The notes beneath the pieces are model-generated. The model ran no database searches and had not been told where the DNA came from. It saw only the letters and a list, made by a program, of their open reading frames with translations. Below, one piece after another: positions 22,301 through 33,736 of a DNA stretch of 64,000 nt; position 1 is the stretch's first letter; each line of letters begins with the position of its first letter. The DNA is taken from positions 1,109,838-1,173,837 of the forward strand of contig NW_022985441.1 of the NCBI RefSeq assembly GCF_010093595.1, written 5' to 3'. The position numbers and the translations under genes are program-made. The DNA comes from Mytilinidion resinicola. Lineage: Eukaryota > Ascomycota > Dothideomycetes > Mytilinidiales > Mytilinidiaceae.

Positions 22301-23646
22301 CAGGTCAGTCTCTTCTATGATCTCATGAATCTTGCTAACAGCGTATAGGAACCGGAAAGACGTCAACCGCTCGCCGAATGGGCAAGGTGTACTACGACAT
22401 GGGTTTCCTATCCACTGCGGAAGTGGTAGAGTGCTCTGCAACCGAGCTAGTTGGGCAATACGTCGGACACACAGGACCAAAAACGCAAAAGCTACTCGAG
22501 AAAGCCCTTGGTAAAGTATTGTTCATTGATGAGGCTTACCGCCTCGCCGAAGGAGATTTCGCCACGGAAGCAATGGACGAGCTTGTTGACAGTCTCACAA
22601 AACCCAAATTTGCCCAGAAACTAGTCACAATCCTAGCCGGCTACGACGCAGATATCAACCGCCTGATGTCCATCAACCCAGGACTGACGAGCCGTTTTCC
22701 GGAAGCGATCGTCTTCCATCATCTAACGCCTGGGCAGTGCTTACAGCTTTTCGGAGATGTTCTCAAGAAGAAGAAGCTTAACACCACCGTATTGGAACCG
22801 CCTTCAGATGCTCTTCACCAACGCTTGCTTGACTCCTTCAAGGTGTTGTCGAAGCTACCAGCCTGGGGAAACGCACGGGACGTCCAAACCCTCGCCAAAA
22901 CAGTCTTCAGTACCATCATGTCCACCGCGACGACCCCAAGCCTGGACGTCCCCATCACAGAGCAGAACATTCTCGGCGCCGTGCAATCCATGATATCAGA
23001 GCGTTCCCACCGAAGCACGGCTACATCAACGTCTCGCCATCCTGTACGAAATGCCCCACTACCCACTCAATCCATGAACCCACCGGATATTCCTGTAAAC
23101 ACTGATACCGCGACTAGCAATAACACTGCACTACCACCGGCACCACCGGCGCCCCAAAAGCAGCAACCAGGCGCCAAATCCCAAGAAGAACCCCAACCCG
23201 ACGACACCCGCGACGCCGGCGTCTCAGACGCGATCTGGACTCAGCTCTCCCACGACAAAGCCGTCGCCGCCACCCTTGCGCTCGAGGAGCAGCGCCTCCA
23301 AGCCGAAGCAGCAGCACAGCAGAAAGCTGCCGCGGACGACCTCAAGCGCGCAGAAGCAGAGCTCGCCGCGCTGGCAGCCGCCGCCGCAGCCGACGCAGAA
23401 GCGCAGCGCGCACACGAAGCTATGCGGTTGAAGCGAGAACTGGAGCGGCGTGCGAGAGAGGAGAGGTTGGCGGCGTTGGAGAGGCAGCGGAGGGAGGCGG
23501 AGGAACGGCGGAAGAGGGAGGAGGTGGTGCAGCAGAAGTTGAGGCACATGGGGGTTTGTGTGATGGGGTATCGGTGGATTAAGCAGGCGAGTGGGTATAG
23601 ATGTGCGGGGGGGGGTCATTTCGTGAGTGATCAGGCTTTGGGGTAG
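16355..23646 (+). CDS. Giant ZNFX1-like SF1 helicase / NF-X1 zinc finger / triple CbxX-type AAA ATPase fusion
   Basis: The six exons are 16355-17837, 17895-19343, 19413-19749, 19800-20599, 20648-22303 and 22349-23646 (2340 residues). An N-terminal helical region precedes a Upf1/ZNFX1-type helicase: QGPPGTGKS (491-499), TYTNHALDQFLEDLL, VEEAG in place of DEAx (759-763), LIGDHKQLRP, LSLQHRMCPEISSL, STIDNYQGEESD and SPQRVNVLLSRARNALI. A Cys/His-rich NF-X1 region (about 1083-1130, CGTKLNCSVHDCPQRCHQLQ) and a charged coiled coil follow. Three CbxX/CfxQ AAA modules have Walker A at 1352-1360, 1630-1638 and 1906-1914, each with an IDEAY Walker B. A coiled coil (about 2218-2308) and a terminal motif GYRWIKQASGYRCAGG end the protein. 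ZNFX1 relatives act in RNA surveillance and antiviral defence; the role here is unknown. Three of the five introns interrupt Walker A motifs, and each splice restores the motif. Confidence 0.9.
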
Positions 23647-24500
23647 GGGATGGGAGAAAGGGGCGCCGTATCCGAGGAGTTTGCGTCAGGAGCGCTGGCT
23701 AGATATGTCTGGCATACTAATGCTAGCGACTATGAGCTCTCTAATCCCGTGGTGCATGTTGAGCCAGAAGATAATGGCTCTTTTGAGCAAAATTGGGTAA
23801 AGACTTGAAAACGCGGGGACCCAGTGCGATTGGGTGTTGAGTGTACAATGCCTAGTCATAGAAATTCGTACACACGTTTACCGCTGCGTGAGGAGCTTCA
23901 TAGTATTTTCAGCATCCCGCATGAAAGAAAAATGCAGTATTTTGGACAACTACTAAATTCGTGAGGTTATCCCACACAGTGTCAACAGGGTGTATGCAGA
24001 TTGGAAGTGTACATTCGCTGCTCCCGGTTTCTATCAGTGCGTGAGCCCCACAAAGAGTAGCAGGAATGTGTATGGATATCTCTGACAAGGCACTGTAGCA
24101 AGTAAGTCCCTTGTGTGTGCTAGTAGTTGACGTCGTATGAGGTGGCTCAGCGAGGTTGCTGATCATTCAAAACGATGTACTCACCTCTGAATTGAAATCT
24201 TGATAATAGCCCGTAGGGCTTCACACGGTGGCGTCAAGTGTACGCTGACATGTTAGCAACACGAGACACTCACTAATCACACAGACTCATTTTGGCAGGT
24301 TGGACGGTTTAGAAGTTTCTGAATTCAACCATAGTTTGAAAGCTATGACCCTAACCAGAAGGGTTTCCTACCCCAACCCAAAATCTCCCAAAAGGCTCAG
24401 AACCGTAGTGACTTAGCCACTCCCTATGCAACTCATGCCTCCCAGAGTTAAGCAAATGTGTGAAGAAAGTGCCGTACGCCGTCTCAAGAAGGACGTGCGA
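23647..24500. other. Gap: convergent 3' region
   Basis: 854 bp between the convergent helicase-AAA gene and the unrecognised gene at 24501-25421. Only short frames occur (for example 23909-24166 minus, no domain). It probably contains both 3' UTRs. Confidence 0.45.
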
Positions 24501-25421
24501 TCAGTTCGACGAACTAGGAAACGCGCGCGCGGTGGAGGGGTTGAATTGGCAAAGTCGGGAGGCAAAGGAGAGCAGCATCGAAAGCTGGATGTCAATTCGA
24601 TCTCCGGGCTTGACCGCACCGTAGCGAAGAGCAAGGTTATGAAGCGGCTGAATGATTTGTCCAATCTTGATAATCCTCTCGGTGGCAACTGGGGCACAGA
24701 TGTCCGCCCAGGTCGAAACTGGTGGGGAAAGACCAGCGTCGAGTTGCCGCTCGATGGTGGAGGAGATGCGGCGAGGTTCGGACCGAGGGTAGACATCGTC
24801 GAGATCGATAAGGTCGTACTCGTTTTCGCTCTGCTGCTGGTACGAAGCCTGGTTAGCGCTCATGGTAGAGGCACGATTGTTGGCAGGATTCTCAGCAACT
24901 TCATCCGCGTGCAGGCACTCGAGAATACCCTTAATGGTTTCAATAGTCTCGACCACGGCCTTGCCGTCGATGACAACATGACCCCGAACCAGTTTGCTGA
25001 AATGCTGGAGCTCGGCCTTGATATCGGCCGCTTTCAGGCTGCCCATGACCGATCGAACTGCGTGGGTGTTGTAGTAAGCCTCTTGGCTACTGTCGGCGAT
25101 GGTGATGGCGTAGAGGATCTTGCCCCTCAGTAGAGCAGCTTTCATTCTCGCCACATCCACATAATTATCAGCAGTCTCTGGGAACGCATATGAGATGAAT
25201 TCGAGCTTGCTGTAGGCTGCCAACACAGCCGGAAGGAGTTCTTCCATAGTCTTAGGCTCGGTTTCATGCTCGTCATGCTCATGTTCGACTTTGATAAGGC
25301 TGCATTCACGACCGCCTGAACGTGCGGCTTGGGCGGCTAGTTCGAAGGCCGAAATGGCATCGGAAAGCTGGGCTTCTGCTGCTGCGCGGGCGTCGGATGA
25401 GCTAGGGGGCGGGTGATCCAT
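24501..25421 (-). CDS. Unrecognised helical protein, 306 residues
   Basis: A single open frame with an ATG at 25421. I do not recognise the family. It begins with an Ala-rich helical stretch (ARAAAEAQLSDAISAFELAA), which resembles the helix-hairpin start of TPR- or MIT-like domains. A conserved-looking helical block follows (KLEFISYAFPETADNYVDVA, SVMGSLKAADIKAELQHFSK), then a low-complexity acidic linker (ENEYDLIDLDDVYPR) and a C-terminal helical part with several Trp/Ile/Leu positions. The long plus-strand open frame at 24426-25133 is its antisense shadow. No signal peptide or membrane segment is visible, so a soluble intracellular protein is likely. It could be a scaffold or trafficking factor, but nothing proves this. 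Confidence 0.6.
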   Translation of the reverse strand: MDHPPPSSSDARAAAEAQLSDAISAFELAAQAARSGGRECSLIKVEHEHDEHETEPKTMEELLPAVLAAYSKLEFISYAFPETADNYVDVARMKAALLRGKILYAITIADSSQEAYYNTHAVRSVMGSLKAADIKAELQHFSKLVRGHVVIDGKAVVETIETIKGILECLHADEVAENPANNRASTMSANQASYQQQSENEYDLIDLDDVYPRSEPRRISSTIERQLDAGLSPPVSTWADICAPVATERIIKIGQIIQPLHNLALRYGAVKPGDRIDIQLSMLLSFASRLCQFNPSTARAFPSSSN

Positions 25422-26241
25422 GGTTGGACTCGGAGGATGAGAGGATGGAGGATGTAGAGGATGGAAGGTGGAGAGGATGAGAGGTGGAGAGGCGGGAGGT
25501 TGTGGCTAGAACAAAAGAAGAGGAAGTGAAGTGGACCAAAACAATAGACGCCAAGCCATGTGACCCACGAAGTAGACGTCACACCTTTCCTAATTCAGGC
25601 AGTCCATCGCGTCGTCATAGGACTGTGTACACGTGCCTACCACTGTCTGAGGTGGCTCGATGAGCTTTCAGAGATCAGAAATTTGTTCTTGCGAGTAACC
25701 GGTAAGCTCGCCAGGCCACCACAGACGGGGGCAGATAGGTGTACACAAATGTAATGAGCGTTTCGCCCATCGTTCCAAGGTCCCGAAATATCGATGCCCT
25801 AAAGTAGTGACGGAAAATTTACATAGATCAGTAAAGAAGCTCTGTACAGTGTCTCCGCCCTCTGCGTCTGTGTACCCTTGGCTGACATCGTCTGAAGTGC
25901 CTCCATACATTTTCAATGTTTACACGAAATGGGGGTTCGGATTTACGAAAAGATATTTGTACATCACTGGAATGGGGTACTACCTACAGATTTCTGGTAT
26001 TATTTTGGGGTGCCACAGACAGCGGTAGAAACGACTACACGGGCCTACGCCGGAGCACTGTAAAATATGTTTCATGCTCTCGAGTGGATCTGGTTAGAAG
26101 GAAAGAACTTAGCATAGATGACAAATTGAGATTCTAAAGGAACATCAGACATGCTCTTTCCACGCAACAACCTCATATATTGGTATCTTTCTCGCTTTGC
26201 GGACCCCAAAAACTCGACCTTGATAGTGAAGGCGCTGTGTC
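25422..26241. other. Gap between two minus-strand genes
   Basis: 820 bp. The first 100 bases next to 25421 are GA-rich on the plus strand (gaggatg-type repeats), a likely 5' UTR tract of the unrecognised gene. The remainder holds short frames without domains and probably the 3' UTR of the arrestin-like gene. Confidence 0.45.
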
Positions 26242-27977
26242 TCATACAGCAGCCCTCTTACCGTCCCGAACCCATTCCCGTCTATCGCTCTCATCTAAGC
26301 CTGGCGTCATTGGCGGCGTGAGTGGCGTCGAGACTCCATCGTCAAAACCGCCTTCTTCCTCAGATCCTGAATCGTCGTCGCTCGACGCCAAACTTCCAAG
26401 CGTAGCTGTGCTCCCTGTGCTCTCAGAATAGCTCGGCAATGTAGGCCTCGGCTCATAGGCTGGAAGCTGCTCAAAGCTTTCTCTTGGCTGGCCAACGGCT
26501 GCTGGTCGACTGAGTGATGGACTAGGAAGGATCTCTAGCGGAGTGCTGGAATTGATGATGAAAGTCTTGGGACCACACTTCGCCTCCATTTCAATGTCGA
26601 GCGTGTATGAGCGGGAAGCAGTGAATGTGGCAAAGGAGGCAATGCATTGAGCGTTATCATCAAGACGGAGGTTTGAGACAAGGCTGAAGGGCGAGTCATC
26701 GAGGGGAATCGATGTGTTTATATCGCGGCGGGTGACGCAATTCCGCCGCTGCTCCGTGACGTCTTGTATACCGCCTTCGCACACAGTGCGATTATATGTA
26801 GTTATTGAGACAGTGAGGCTCTTGAAAATGCAATCGATGCGCTCGGGGTCCACTGCTGGGCGGCGGCGAATGTGCTGTGGAGTTGTGTGTTAGTTTACGG
26901 CTTAGATTGGTGATGCACGGAGGCGGACGACTTGAAAAGAAGGATTTTTGAAAAGTCGTACCTGGATGGAAACTTTCAAGGGAATATCTTGCTGCGGAGA
27001 AATTGACGGCGGGCAGTATACCGTTGGAACAATGCTAATTGAAGGGGTACGAAGATTTGGGTTATGAGTGACAACGTGTTCAAGCTTCTGTTTGAGAGTG
27101 TGTTTTGCCGGACGGAGAGCAGTTGAAGTCCATCTTTGCTCTTTGAGAACGTGTGGCATGGGTGTTGGAGCGATGAGATGCGGTCTATATTTGAATGTAC
27201 ACTGTCAGTTGATTCATCTTGGTAGTAGCAGAAAATTGTAGCCTTTCAAGCTTAGAACAAACGGAGTAGAATATGATGATCAGACTTCAATGCATATGAA
27301 ATACACGACTAGGCCCCGATCTCGGTCATACGGTAACGCCTCGCGACTAGTGACGCGGAAGCATCAAATGGCATCAAGCCATGCGTCTCCAAAATCAAGG
27401 ACTGAGAAGAAAGGAACACACAAACGTACCTAACATTAGAATCGTTAAAGAATTTCAGATCGTGTAGAGCAGCCTTATCTGACTTATACTGCCAGCGGCC
27501 ATACGAAACATTCGCAGTCACCCCGTACGTAATGCTAGCCTCCTTTCCAGGTTCATCCATGTAAATATGGTAAGATGGAGGAAGTTGATGGACGTCTTTT
27601 GGGAATTTGGAGCTGTCGGCCCATTTTGGATATCGATCCCGCGTGTGCGAAGGAAATGTGAACTCAAATGGCCACGAGTGCCTCTTAGCGGTGACGGTGC
27701 AATCGACCAAAAGACTTCGCTCGAATCTGAAGAGTGTAGCCTCTGCTTCGAACCTTTTCAGGCCTTCAAGGATTGGTGGTCTTCCATCGCTCGGCCTCGC
27801 GTACTGAGGCCTGGTGGTTTTAGTGACGCATCGTCCGGAGAAATCGAGGGTGAGGGATTTGATGTGCTGTTGCGTAGTTGGAAAGAAAGAAACCACGCCT
27901 TCCACTTTGTTCCCTGGACGGTAGACGCGATGGCGGTCTCCGTAGACCACAATGTCAAGCTCACGGGGGTGCACCAT
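26242..27977 (-). CDS. Arrestin-domain (alpha-arrestin-like) adaptor protein
   Basis: The exons are 27430-27977, 26962-27184 and 26242-26874 (467 residues). The N-terminal arrestin fold shows YRPGNKVEGVVSF, LTLDFSGRCVTKT and FEFTFPSHT. The C-terminal arrestin fold includes SISIVPTVYCPPSISPQQ and, after the last intron, IRRRPAVDPERIDCIFKSLT. The tail is Ser/Pro/acidic with FEQLPAYEPRPTLPSYSEST, containing PAY/PSY-type motifs like those that bind Rsp5/NEDD4 WW domains. Fungal proteins of this class recruit the ubiquitin ligase to plasma-membrane transporters for endocytosis, and some are anti-growth or pH-response regulators. Exon phases fit exactly: AG|A joins exons 1 and 2, and exons 2 and 3 join in phase 0. 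Reading exon 1 through the first donor gives a short unrelated tail, which supports the splice. Confidence 0.85.
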
Positions 27978-29667
27978 GGCTGGTTTTCTGGTCGTTTGGT
28001 CTTTGCAATGCAGGCGACAAAGTATAAGAGATGCAGGGACTAGAATAAAGTGAAAAGAGTAGCGTAGGGTTCTAGATTGTCTTATGCAGGTGTCAAGGGT
28101 GCTAACGGTACGTTATCAGCCCCGACGGGATGGCAAACGTTTGCCGCGGGTAACCTTCCCACCCAAGAACCGCAAGATTCAGCTCGACAACTCAGCTAGC
28201 GAGGGGCGGCAAAGAAATAAGTAATCCGCCAGAGTGTGACCAGGCGGATGCGCCATTCGGAGAAACAGAACTCTTGTACTCTCAAGTAATCGACTTAAAA
28301 GAAACCCCTACCTTACCAAAGGCAAATCTGTTGGGGAAGGGTAAGAAGAGCGCATCTCAATAGCTCTATCTAAGCAAGCATCGGGCTGCTAACAAAGAAC
28401 CGTTGCTTTTCTAGTGATGCACAGAGATATGGGTTGATAGGCAGCGATACGCCTGCTCTTTGTCCTGTTGTTACATGCTGTTACACCATACTTTTTCTGG
28501 TGGCTTCGTGTTCCCTGCGCTTGTGAGAAAAACTTCGGTGGGCGCAACCCTGCTGGATTGGCTTCCAATAGAGTTGAACCATAGGGACTTGATTAGGCCT
28601 CCCTGATGTAATAATGTAAGCTTACAGTCCTCTGCCTGTGACTCTGATGCTACTGGTGAAGACTGAGGTGTAGATAGGCTCCTTGAGGAGAACAATAAGC
28701 CGGATCTGCAGCTCGACAGTAGGCCCAAAAGCAGCATACCGGCTTGGCATGACTTTGGGGGTCGGTTGCCACGATTCGCCTAGAAATTGCCGTTCCTTGC
28801 CACAAAGTCCGCTCTCGGGCGTCTCCGAAGAGATTCCAGGTTTTGAGGCCGTTTCTGTCCTACATGTCGTAGAGAGTAGTCAACCGAGTGGGCACACCGT
28901 ACCACCAATGACTGGCATGATCCATCCTGGAAGTGATGATGGGCATCTGTTGTTCATGGGTAGTCATATCGATCTTCGGGCGCTTGCAACACAGCTGGGC
29001 CACGACAGCAGCACGCTACCGTATGACTTTGAATCGTCGATCGTGAGACGTGAGTCTCCTGGTGAGGGCCTGGGGATAGATCGCCACTCGAGGAATGCCT
29101 GAGTATCGCTGAGATAGCCACATGTTTGGATGGATGTGGATAGAATTTTTGAAAAGTGAAGACGCTGTGAAAAAGTTGGCGGAAGGCGAAGGCGCCAAGT
29201 AGTGTTTTATACATACTGATAACGACTTTCGAGTCTCGGACCAAGGGAAATATGTCCCTTCAACATGACACATAGAGCAAGGCCTTATCCATTCTAAATA
29301 GATTCTCTACCACATTCCAGTGGTTGACAGCGAGAGCCAGTCACAAGAGCTCTTGGCTTCACCAACAGCTATTATAACCAAGCTTCAATATTAAGATAGC
29401 AAAAGTCGACCAAGCTATAGAAGAGCAAGCAGAACTGTGCTATGTAATAGCAACTTTCATTTAAAACTCCCTTGCTATGCATCGAAGGTCAGTGATCCAC
29501 GGGGTCAAAGCACTTTACGCGCTCCTCGACGCGTTCCACCCACCACCCCCGGTCCCACTTTCGCACAGAGCAACATCACCACCTCTGCGACAGCCTCCTC
29601 CACGACTCCATAGCACAAAGGCCACCACCCTTCGAACTCATCTTAGCTGCTAGTCACCTCGCTCGCC
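27978..29667. other. Gap: 1.7 kb between divergent genes
   Basis: This lies upstream of both the arrestin-like gene and DPB4. A plus-strand frame at 28683-29102 (139 residues) and minus-strand frames at 28471-28737 and 28954-29244 exist, but none shows a domain and they overlap one another. The zone from about 29280 to 29460 is AT-rich. A small unrecognised gene cannot be excluded. Confidence 0.4.
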
Positions 29668-30601
29668 ATGCCGGCCCGGAAAAGCAATGCATCCATGGTC
29701 TCCAACCCTGAGGACGACGGTCCACCACGGCCACCAAAGGACGGACTGAGTGTTGAGGTATGCAAGCCTCAGCAATGGAAGAGCATACAAGCCTGACACC
29801 TTCTAGGACCTCAGTCTACCCCGAACGATGGTCCAAAGGCTCGCGAAAGGCGTCCTCCCGCCGAATACACAGATACAGAAGGATGCGCTGCTCGCTATGT
29901 CGAAAGGCGCAACCGTCTTCGTCAACTACCTCACGAACACGTACGATCCCCCAATCCAATCGAACTTGTGTCTCGAAGGCATACACCTTTATTGCAGAGC
30001 GATACTGATCGGCGTAGGTCCTGGGAAAACACGATGCGCGGCGGCAAGAAAACCATAAACCCCAAAGACGTCCTCGATGCTGTAAAAGAGCTAGAGTTCG
30101 AGGCCTTCCTCCCCCGGTTGGAAGCCGAGTTACAGAGTGAAGCATCCCATCCTAGGCTAGTGTCAAATTTGCATTACTTACAATGGTGCAGAATACAACG
30201 CGATTCAATGCGACAAGCGCAACACCTACCGGAAGAAAATCCGCGATGCCAATAAAGCAGCAAAAGCGTCGAATCCCGATGGCATAGACCCAACCGAGGA
30301 GCCTTCTGCCATTAGTACAAATGGAAACGGCCACCGCGCGGACGACGACTCGCCCCCTGCTGCGAAGAAGGCGAGGCGATCAAGCATGGGGGCGGACGGG
30401 AGCGAGGGCGATGACACTGACGGGAACATGGGCGAACAAGCAGAGGAAGACCAGCCGGATGAAGAGCACGAGGACGATGACGTCGAAGACGATGAGGAAG
30501 GGGAGGAGAATGGCGGAGAGACGCAGCTCACGGAAGATCCGCTCGAGATACGTGACGACGACATGGGCAACGAGAGCTCTGACAGTGATGAGAGTGACTG
30601 A
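29668..30601 (+). CDS. DPB4: DNA polymerase epsilon subunit D (histone-fold), Dpb4
   Basis: The exons are 29668-29757, 29807-29940, 30018-30136 and 30192-30601 (250 residues). Dpb4 pairs with Dpb3 as a histone-fold dimer in the leading-strand polymerase epsilon, and also in the ISW2/CHRAC chromatin remodeller. The spliced N-terminus carries the fold: LPRTMVQRLAKGVLP, KDALLAMSKGATVFVNYLTN, GGKKTINPKDVLDAVKELEF. After the third intron comes QKYNAIQCDKRNTYRKKIRD, a conserved helix of the family. The tail (about residues 155-250) is highly acidic (stretches of D/E) after a basic AKKARR segment. Each of the three introns interrupts the histone-fold module, and only the join gives the continuous family sequence. 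Confidence 0.93.
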
Positions 30602-31049
30602 GTTCGGCACTCTTGGGTTTTGCTAAAGTGTTGGCGTTTTGGCAATGGTGGTGCATAAGATGGCGTTATAGTTGAATATTTGGTCTGGAATAACAGTTTA
30701 ACTTTGTGGTAGTTCTGAGCTCGTTTGAAGTCAACAGCATAGAACAATCATGTTCGAATATTCGTGATTTTGCTATTGAGTGCAAACGGAGCACAGCTGT
30801 GTCAGCGCTTGAGCTAGACTATTCTTCTCCGGACTACCTGCTGACGTAGATGAATGCATCAAAGAGCTACCTTACAAGTGGCTACCTTACAAGTGGCTTG
30901 CGATCGTATTTGTTCAATGGTTCAGAGCAGAGTAACGGAATCGTTGTGTCTGATCACAAGAGCTCCTTACAAGTTGTTCATTTACATGCATGGATTTTGA
31001 GCAAAGTTAGAGCCAACACTATGATATTAAACGTGCGGAATCTACTACC
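30602..31049. other. Gap: convergent 3' ends of DPB4 and ERB1
   Basis: 448 bp. It contains a 15-base tandem duplication (ctaccttacaagtgg twice, about 30868-30897) and otherwise presumably 3' UTRs. Confidence 0.5.
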
Positions 31050-33461
31050 CTAGTTCCACAGTCTACAGGTCCCATCGGCTCCAGCACTCACACACCACGG
31101 CTCTCGCGGATGCCAATCAACATCCATAACACCAAGCCGGCTCTTAACTTGATGGCCCCTCAACACCTTCAGCGGTACAATCGTCGCGTTCTCCATCAGA
31201 TCCCCAACCACCTTCCCGTGGAAGATCTGCAGACTCCCATCATCGCTAGCGTCGGCGAATAGCGGCAGCCCGCCCTGGTGGAACTTGACTGCACGAATGG
31301 CTTCCTTGTGGTACCGCAGCGTCTTATACGGCTTCGAAGAGAGGTCCAGATCATGCCACAGGAGACGCCTGTCGTAAGTGCCGACAATGAGGTTGTCGCC
31401 TCCAGGATGCACGTCGAACGAGGAGATATATTTGGCTCCGGGTTGGAGGATTTTGACGAGCTCTTGTCGGGCGAGATCGTAGCTTCGTATTGAGGTCTGG
31501 GTGGCTACAAAGAAAACTGGCTTCGATGGATGGAACTGGGCGGACTGCGGTATGCCCTTGAGTCGCCTGAAGGGTAATTGTGTGAGATGCTTTGAAAGTG
31601 TGTGAATAGCGACGGCGCTACTCTGGCCCGTTGGTGAGACGGTGGAGAAGTACTCTCCGCGCCTGTGCCAGTTGATCACCTGAACTTTTGATCTTACAGT
31701 CGCTTTCACAAGGACGCCCTTCTCTTCGAGTTTGGATCCTGGGCGACTCCACTTAGCTGGTGACTCCTTGTTTACTACGCCATTTGTAGTTGTGGAGGGC
31801 TTGGATGCCGCGTATCCCCAACCAGCGTCCAGGAGATCTCGGCTGATCTGATCCAGATCGGGCGATATGATAGACCAGGGCACAATTAGATAGATGTCCT
31901 CTCCCGCAGCTGCTGCTAGTACTGCGGCATCCTTCCCTGGTCTCCATCTTACAACATGAACGGCCTCGTCGCGTGACAGCTTCACGCTCCATAGCTGCCG
32001 GCCCGTCACAAGCTCCCATATTCGAACAACGCCATCATCTCCGCCGCTGGCCAGGAAGACACCGTGAGGGTCTACTGATACGCTGCGCACGCGACCTTCG
32101 TGTCCACGGAAGACTGCGGCGCATGTCGTGGGGAATGGCCGTAACTCCTCGGGGCTTGGGAGCTTGGGAAGTAGCGATTCCGGATCAATGTTGAGCTTGT
32201 TTCGCCGCACCCGCGGTGCTAGGTACAAATCTAAACACCTCTCAAATTTCTCTTTGACAAAACTCTCGTAGCCTGGAACTTTGCGAAGCGCATCGTGGTC
32301 AGTTGGAAGGTATTCTTTCTCGCGGTCCTCGTCGTCTGCCTCTATCCACGCAGCCTTCTCGTCTTTATCCGGGAGATACTCAGGTGGAGGGTGATAGCTC
32401 TCGTCGTAGCCTGGTGGTGGTAGCTTAGGAGCTGCAATGTTCATGTAATGCTCGAGTCGCGGCACTTCGTCTGCCCAGATGTCATAAGTCTTGACGTCCG
32501 GGTCCTCTTCCACTTCCTCGGAGGGAGGTTTGTATGGTTGTATGCGTCCTTCTCTGATAGCCTTCACGATCTTCATAACCCGTTTCGCTTCGTGCTTCGA
32601 TGGGACGAATCTTCGTTTTGGTTCAGGCGCAGCACTAAGAGGCATGATTTCTTCCTTGCCAGTGAAATAGTGAACCATATCCGGGTAAGGATCGTAACCA
32701 TCCTCGGGCAGTTCGTTCCTTGTGATCCGTTTGAGAACTTCTAGTTCCTCCTGACTTAGTTCTAGAGGCTTTCCAGTCGCCGGATCTGTGAGCCCAGTCC
32801 ATCCTTTCGGTATGTCTATGCTGTCTAGGAGAGCGTCCAAGGCCTCTCCCTTCGCGGGCCGCATGATTTTCTTGCCATTGATATCATAACCAATGTGAGG
32901 ATAGGAATCGTAGAATGAGAGCGGGATGTCGCCAATCGTGTTCGTGGCCTCTGGTGCATCTGAGTCGTCTGAGTCATACACGGGATCGATCTCCTTGTAC
33001 ACATATCGTTCGTTGCCATTGGCGTCGACTTCGACGGTGTAATTCGGTTGGAGGTCCTCGTCATCCTCCTCATCTTGTCCGCCACCGTTCTCCATAGTAT
33101 CAAGATCTAAACGAGAGCCATTCGAGCGCAAAACCACATCCTCGGGCCCTTTTCCGTGCCTGCTTTTGGAGCTTCCATCGTTGGTGTTGAGCTTCCGTAT
33201 CTGCTCCCGTATGTCTGGTTCGCCATCGGAGGGAATCTCGTCGCTGTCTAGATCTCCTTCGTCCTCCTCTTGACTCGAGGAGCCTTGGTCCTCACTGAGG
33301 CCTTCAATGTTCTCTTCCTCACTGTCTTCTACCGACTCGTCGTCACTCTGGGAGAGGATTCCATCCAGCAGGCCGCCTTCGAGTTCATCGTCAGATGCGC
33401 TCCCGGAGACAACTGGGCTTTCACGAGTAACAATCTTGCGCTTCCGCGACGGTGGAGCCAT
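31050..33461 (-). CDS. ERB1: Ribosome biogenesis protein Erb1/BOP1
   Basis: A single exon of 803 residues. Erb1 is the central subunit of the PeBoW complex (Nop7-Erb1-Ytm1) needed for 27S pre-rRNA processing and 60S subunit assembly in the nucleolus. The N-terminal 160 or so residues are acidic ([28 protein letters not shown]). The BOP1NT domain (about 165-430) shows [30 protein letters not shown] and [20 protein letters not shown]. The C-terminal half is a WD40 propeller ([64 protein letters not shown]). Length and domain order match the family. It is transcribed divergently from PRP5, with 275 bp between start codons. Confidence 0.97.
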   Translation of the reverse strand: MAPPSRKRKIVTRESPVVSGSASDDELEGGLLDGILSQSDDESVEDSEEENIEGLSEDQGSSSQEEDEGDLDSDEIPSDGEPDIREQIRKLNTNDGSSKSRHGKGPEDVVLRSNGSRLDLDTMENGGGQDEEDDEDLQPNYTVEVDANGNERYVYKEIDPVYDSDDSDAPEATNTIGDIPLSFYDSYPHIGYDINGKKIMRPAKGEALDALLDSIDIPKGWTGLTDPATGKPLELSQEELEVLKRITRNELPEDGYDPYPDMVHYFTGKEEIMPLSAAPEPKRRFVPSKHEAKRVMKIVKAIREGRIQPYKPPSEEVEEDPDVKTYDIWADEVPRLEHYMNIAAPKLPPPGYDESYHPPPEYLPDKDEKAAWIEADDEDREKEYLPTDHDALRKVPGYESFVKEKFERCLDLYLAPRVRRNKLNIDPESLLPKLPSPEELRPFPTTCAAVFRGHEGRVRSVSVDPHGVFLASGGDDGVVRIWELVTGRQLWSVKLSRDEAVHVVRWRPGKDAAVLAAAAGEDIYLIVPWSIISPDLDQISRDLLDAGWGYAASKPSTTTNGVVNKESPAKWSRPGSKLEEKGVLVKATVRSKVQVINWHRRGEYFSTVSPTGQSSAVAIHTLSKHLTQLPFRRLKGIPQSAQFHPSKPVFFVATQTSIRSYDLARQELVKILQPGAKYISSFDVHPGGDNLIVGTYDRRLLWHDLDLSSKPYKTLRYHKEAIRAVKFHQGGLPLFADASDDGSLQIFHGKVVGDLMENATIVPLKVLRGHQVKSRLGVMDVDWHPREPWCVSAGADGTCRLWN

Positions 33462-33736
33462 TTTTCAGTATAAAAAGTACAATTGAGTTGCGACAAAGCT
33501 GTTCAACAATTTGCATCATCTTGAGCCGAAAAAAGTTCCCGTAGAATATCCGGGCCGACTTTGATCCGAAGTGGGGCACGAGCCGCAACTTACTTTCATG
33601 ACCTCGCCGCCCGCGTCAACAACAACCCATCCATCATCACACTCTCATCTCCATCTTCGACCGCTCTCACTAACCCCCGGCGGATCGATACACTTACCTG
33701 AACCCGGGTGACTACACTTACCTTGAGGCCGCAAGC
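33462..33736. promoter_or_regulatory. Divergent promoter of ERB1 and PRP5
   Basis: 275 bp between the two start codons, with an A/T-rich half on the ERB1 side (ttttcagtataaaaagtac) and a C-rich half on the PRP5 side. Both genes act in RNA metabolism, so co-expression would be plausible. No specific operator was identified. Confidence 0.5.

Noticed and set aside
24426..25133. 235-residue plus-strand open frame
   Set aside because: It lies wholly antisense to the better-supported minus-strand gene at 24501-25421 and shows no domain.
28683..29102. 139-residue plus-strand frame
   Set aside because: No recognisable family and overlapping minus-strand frames of similar quality; not enough to call a gene.
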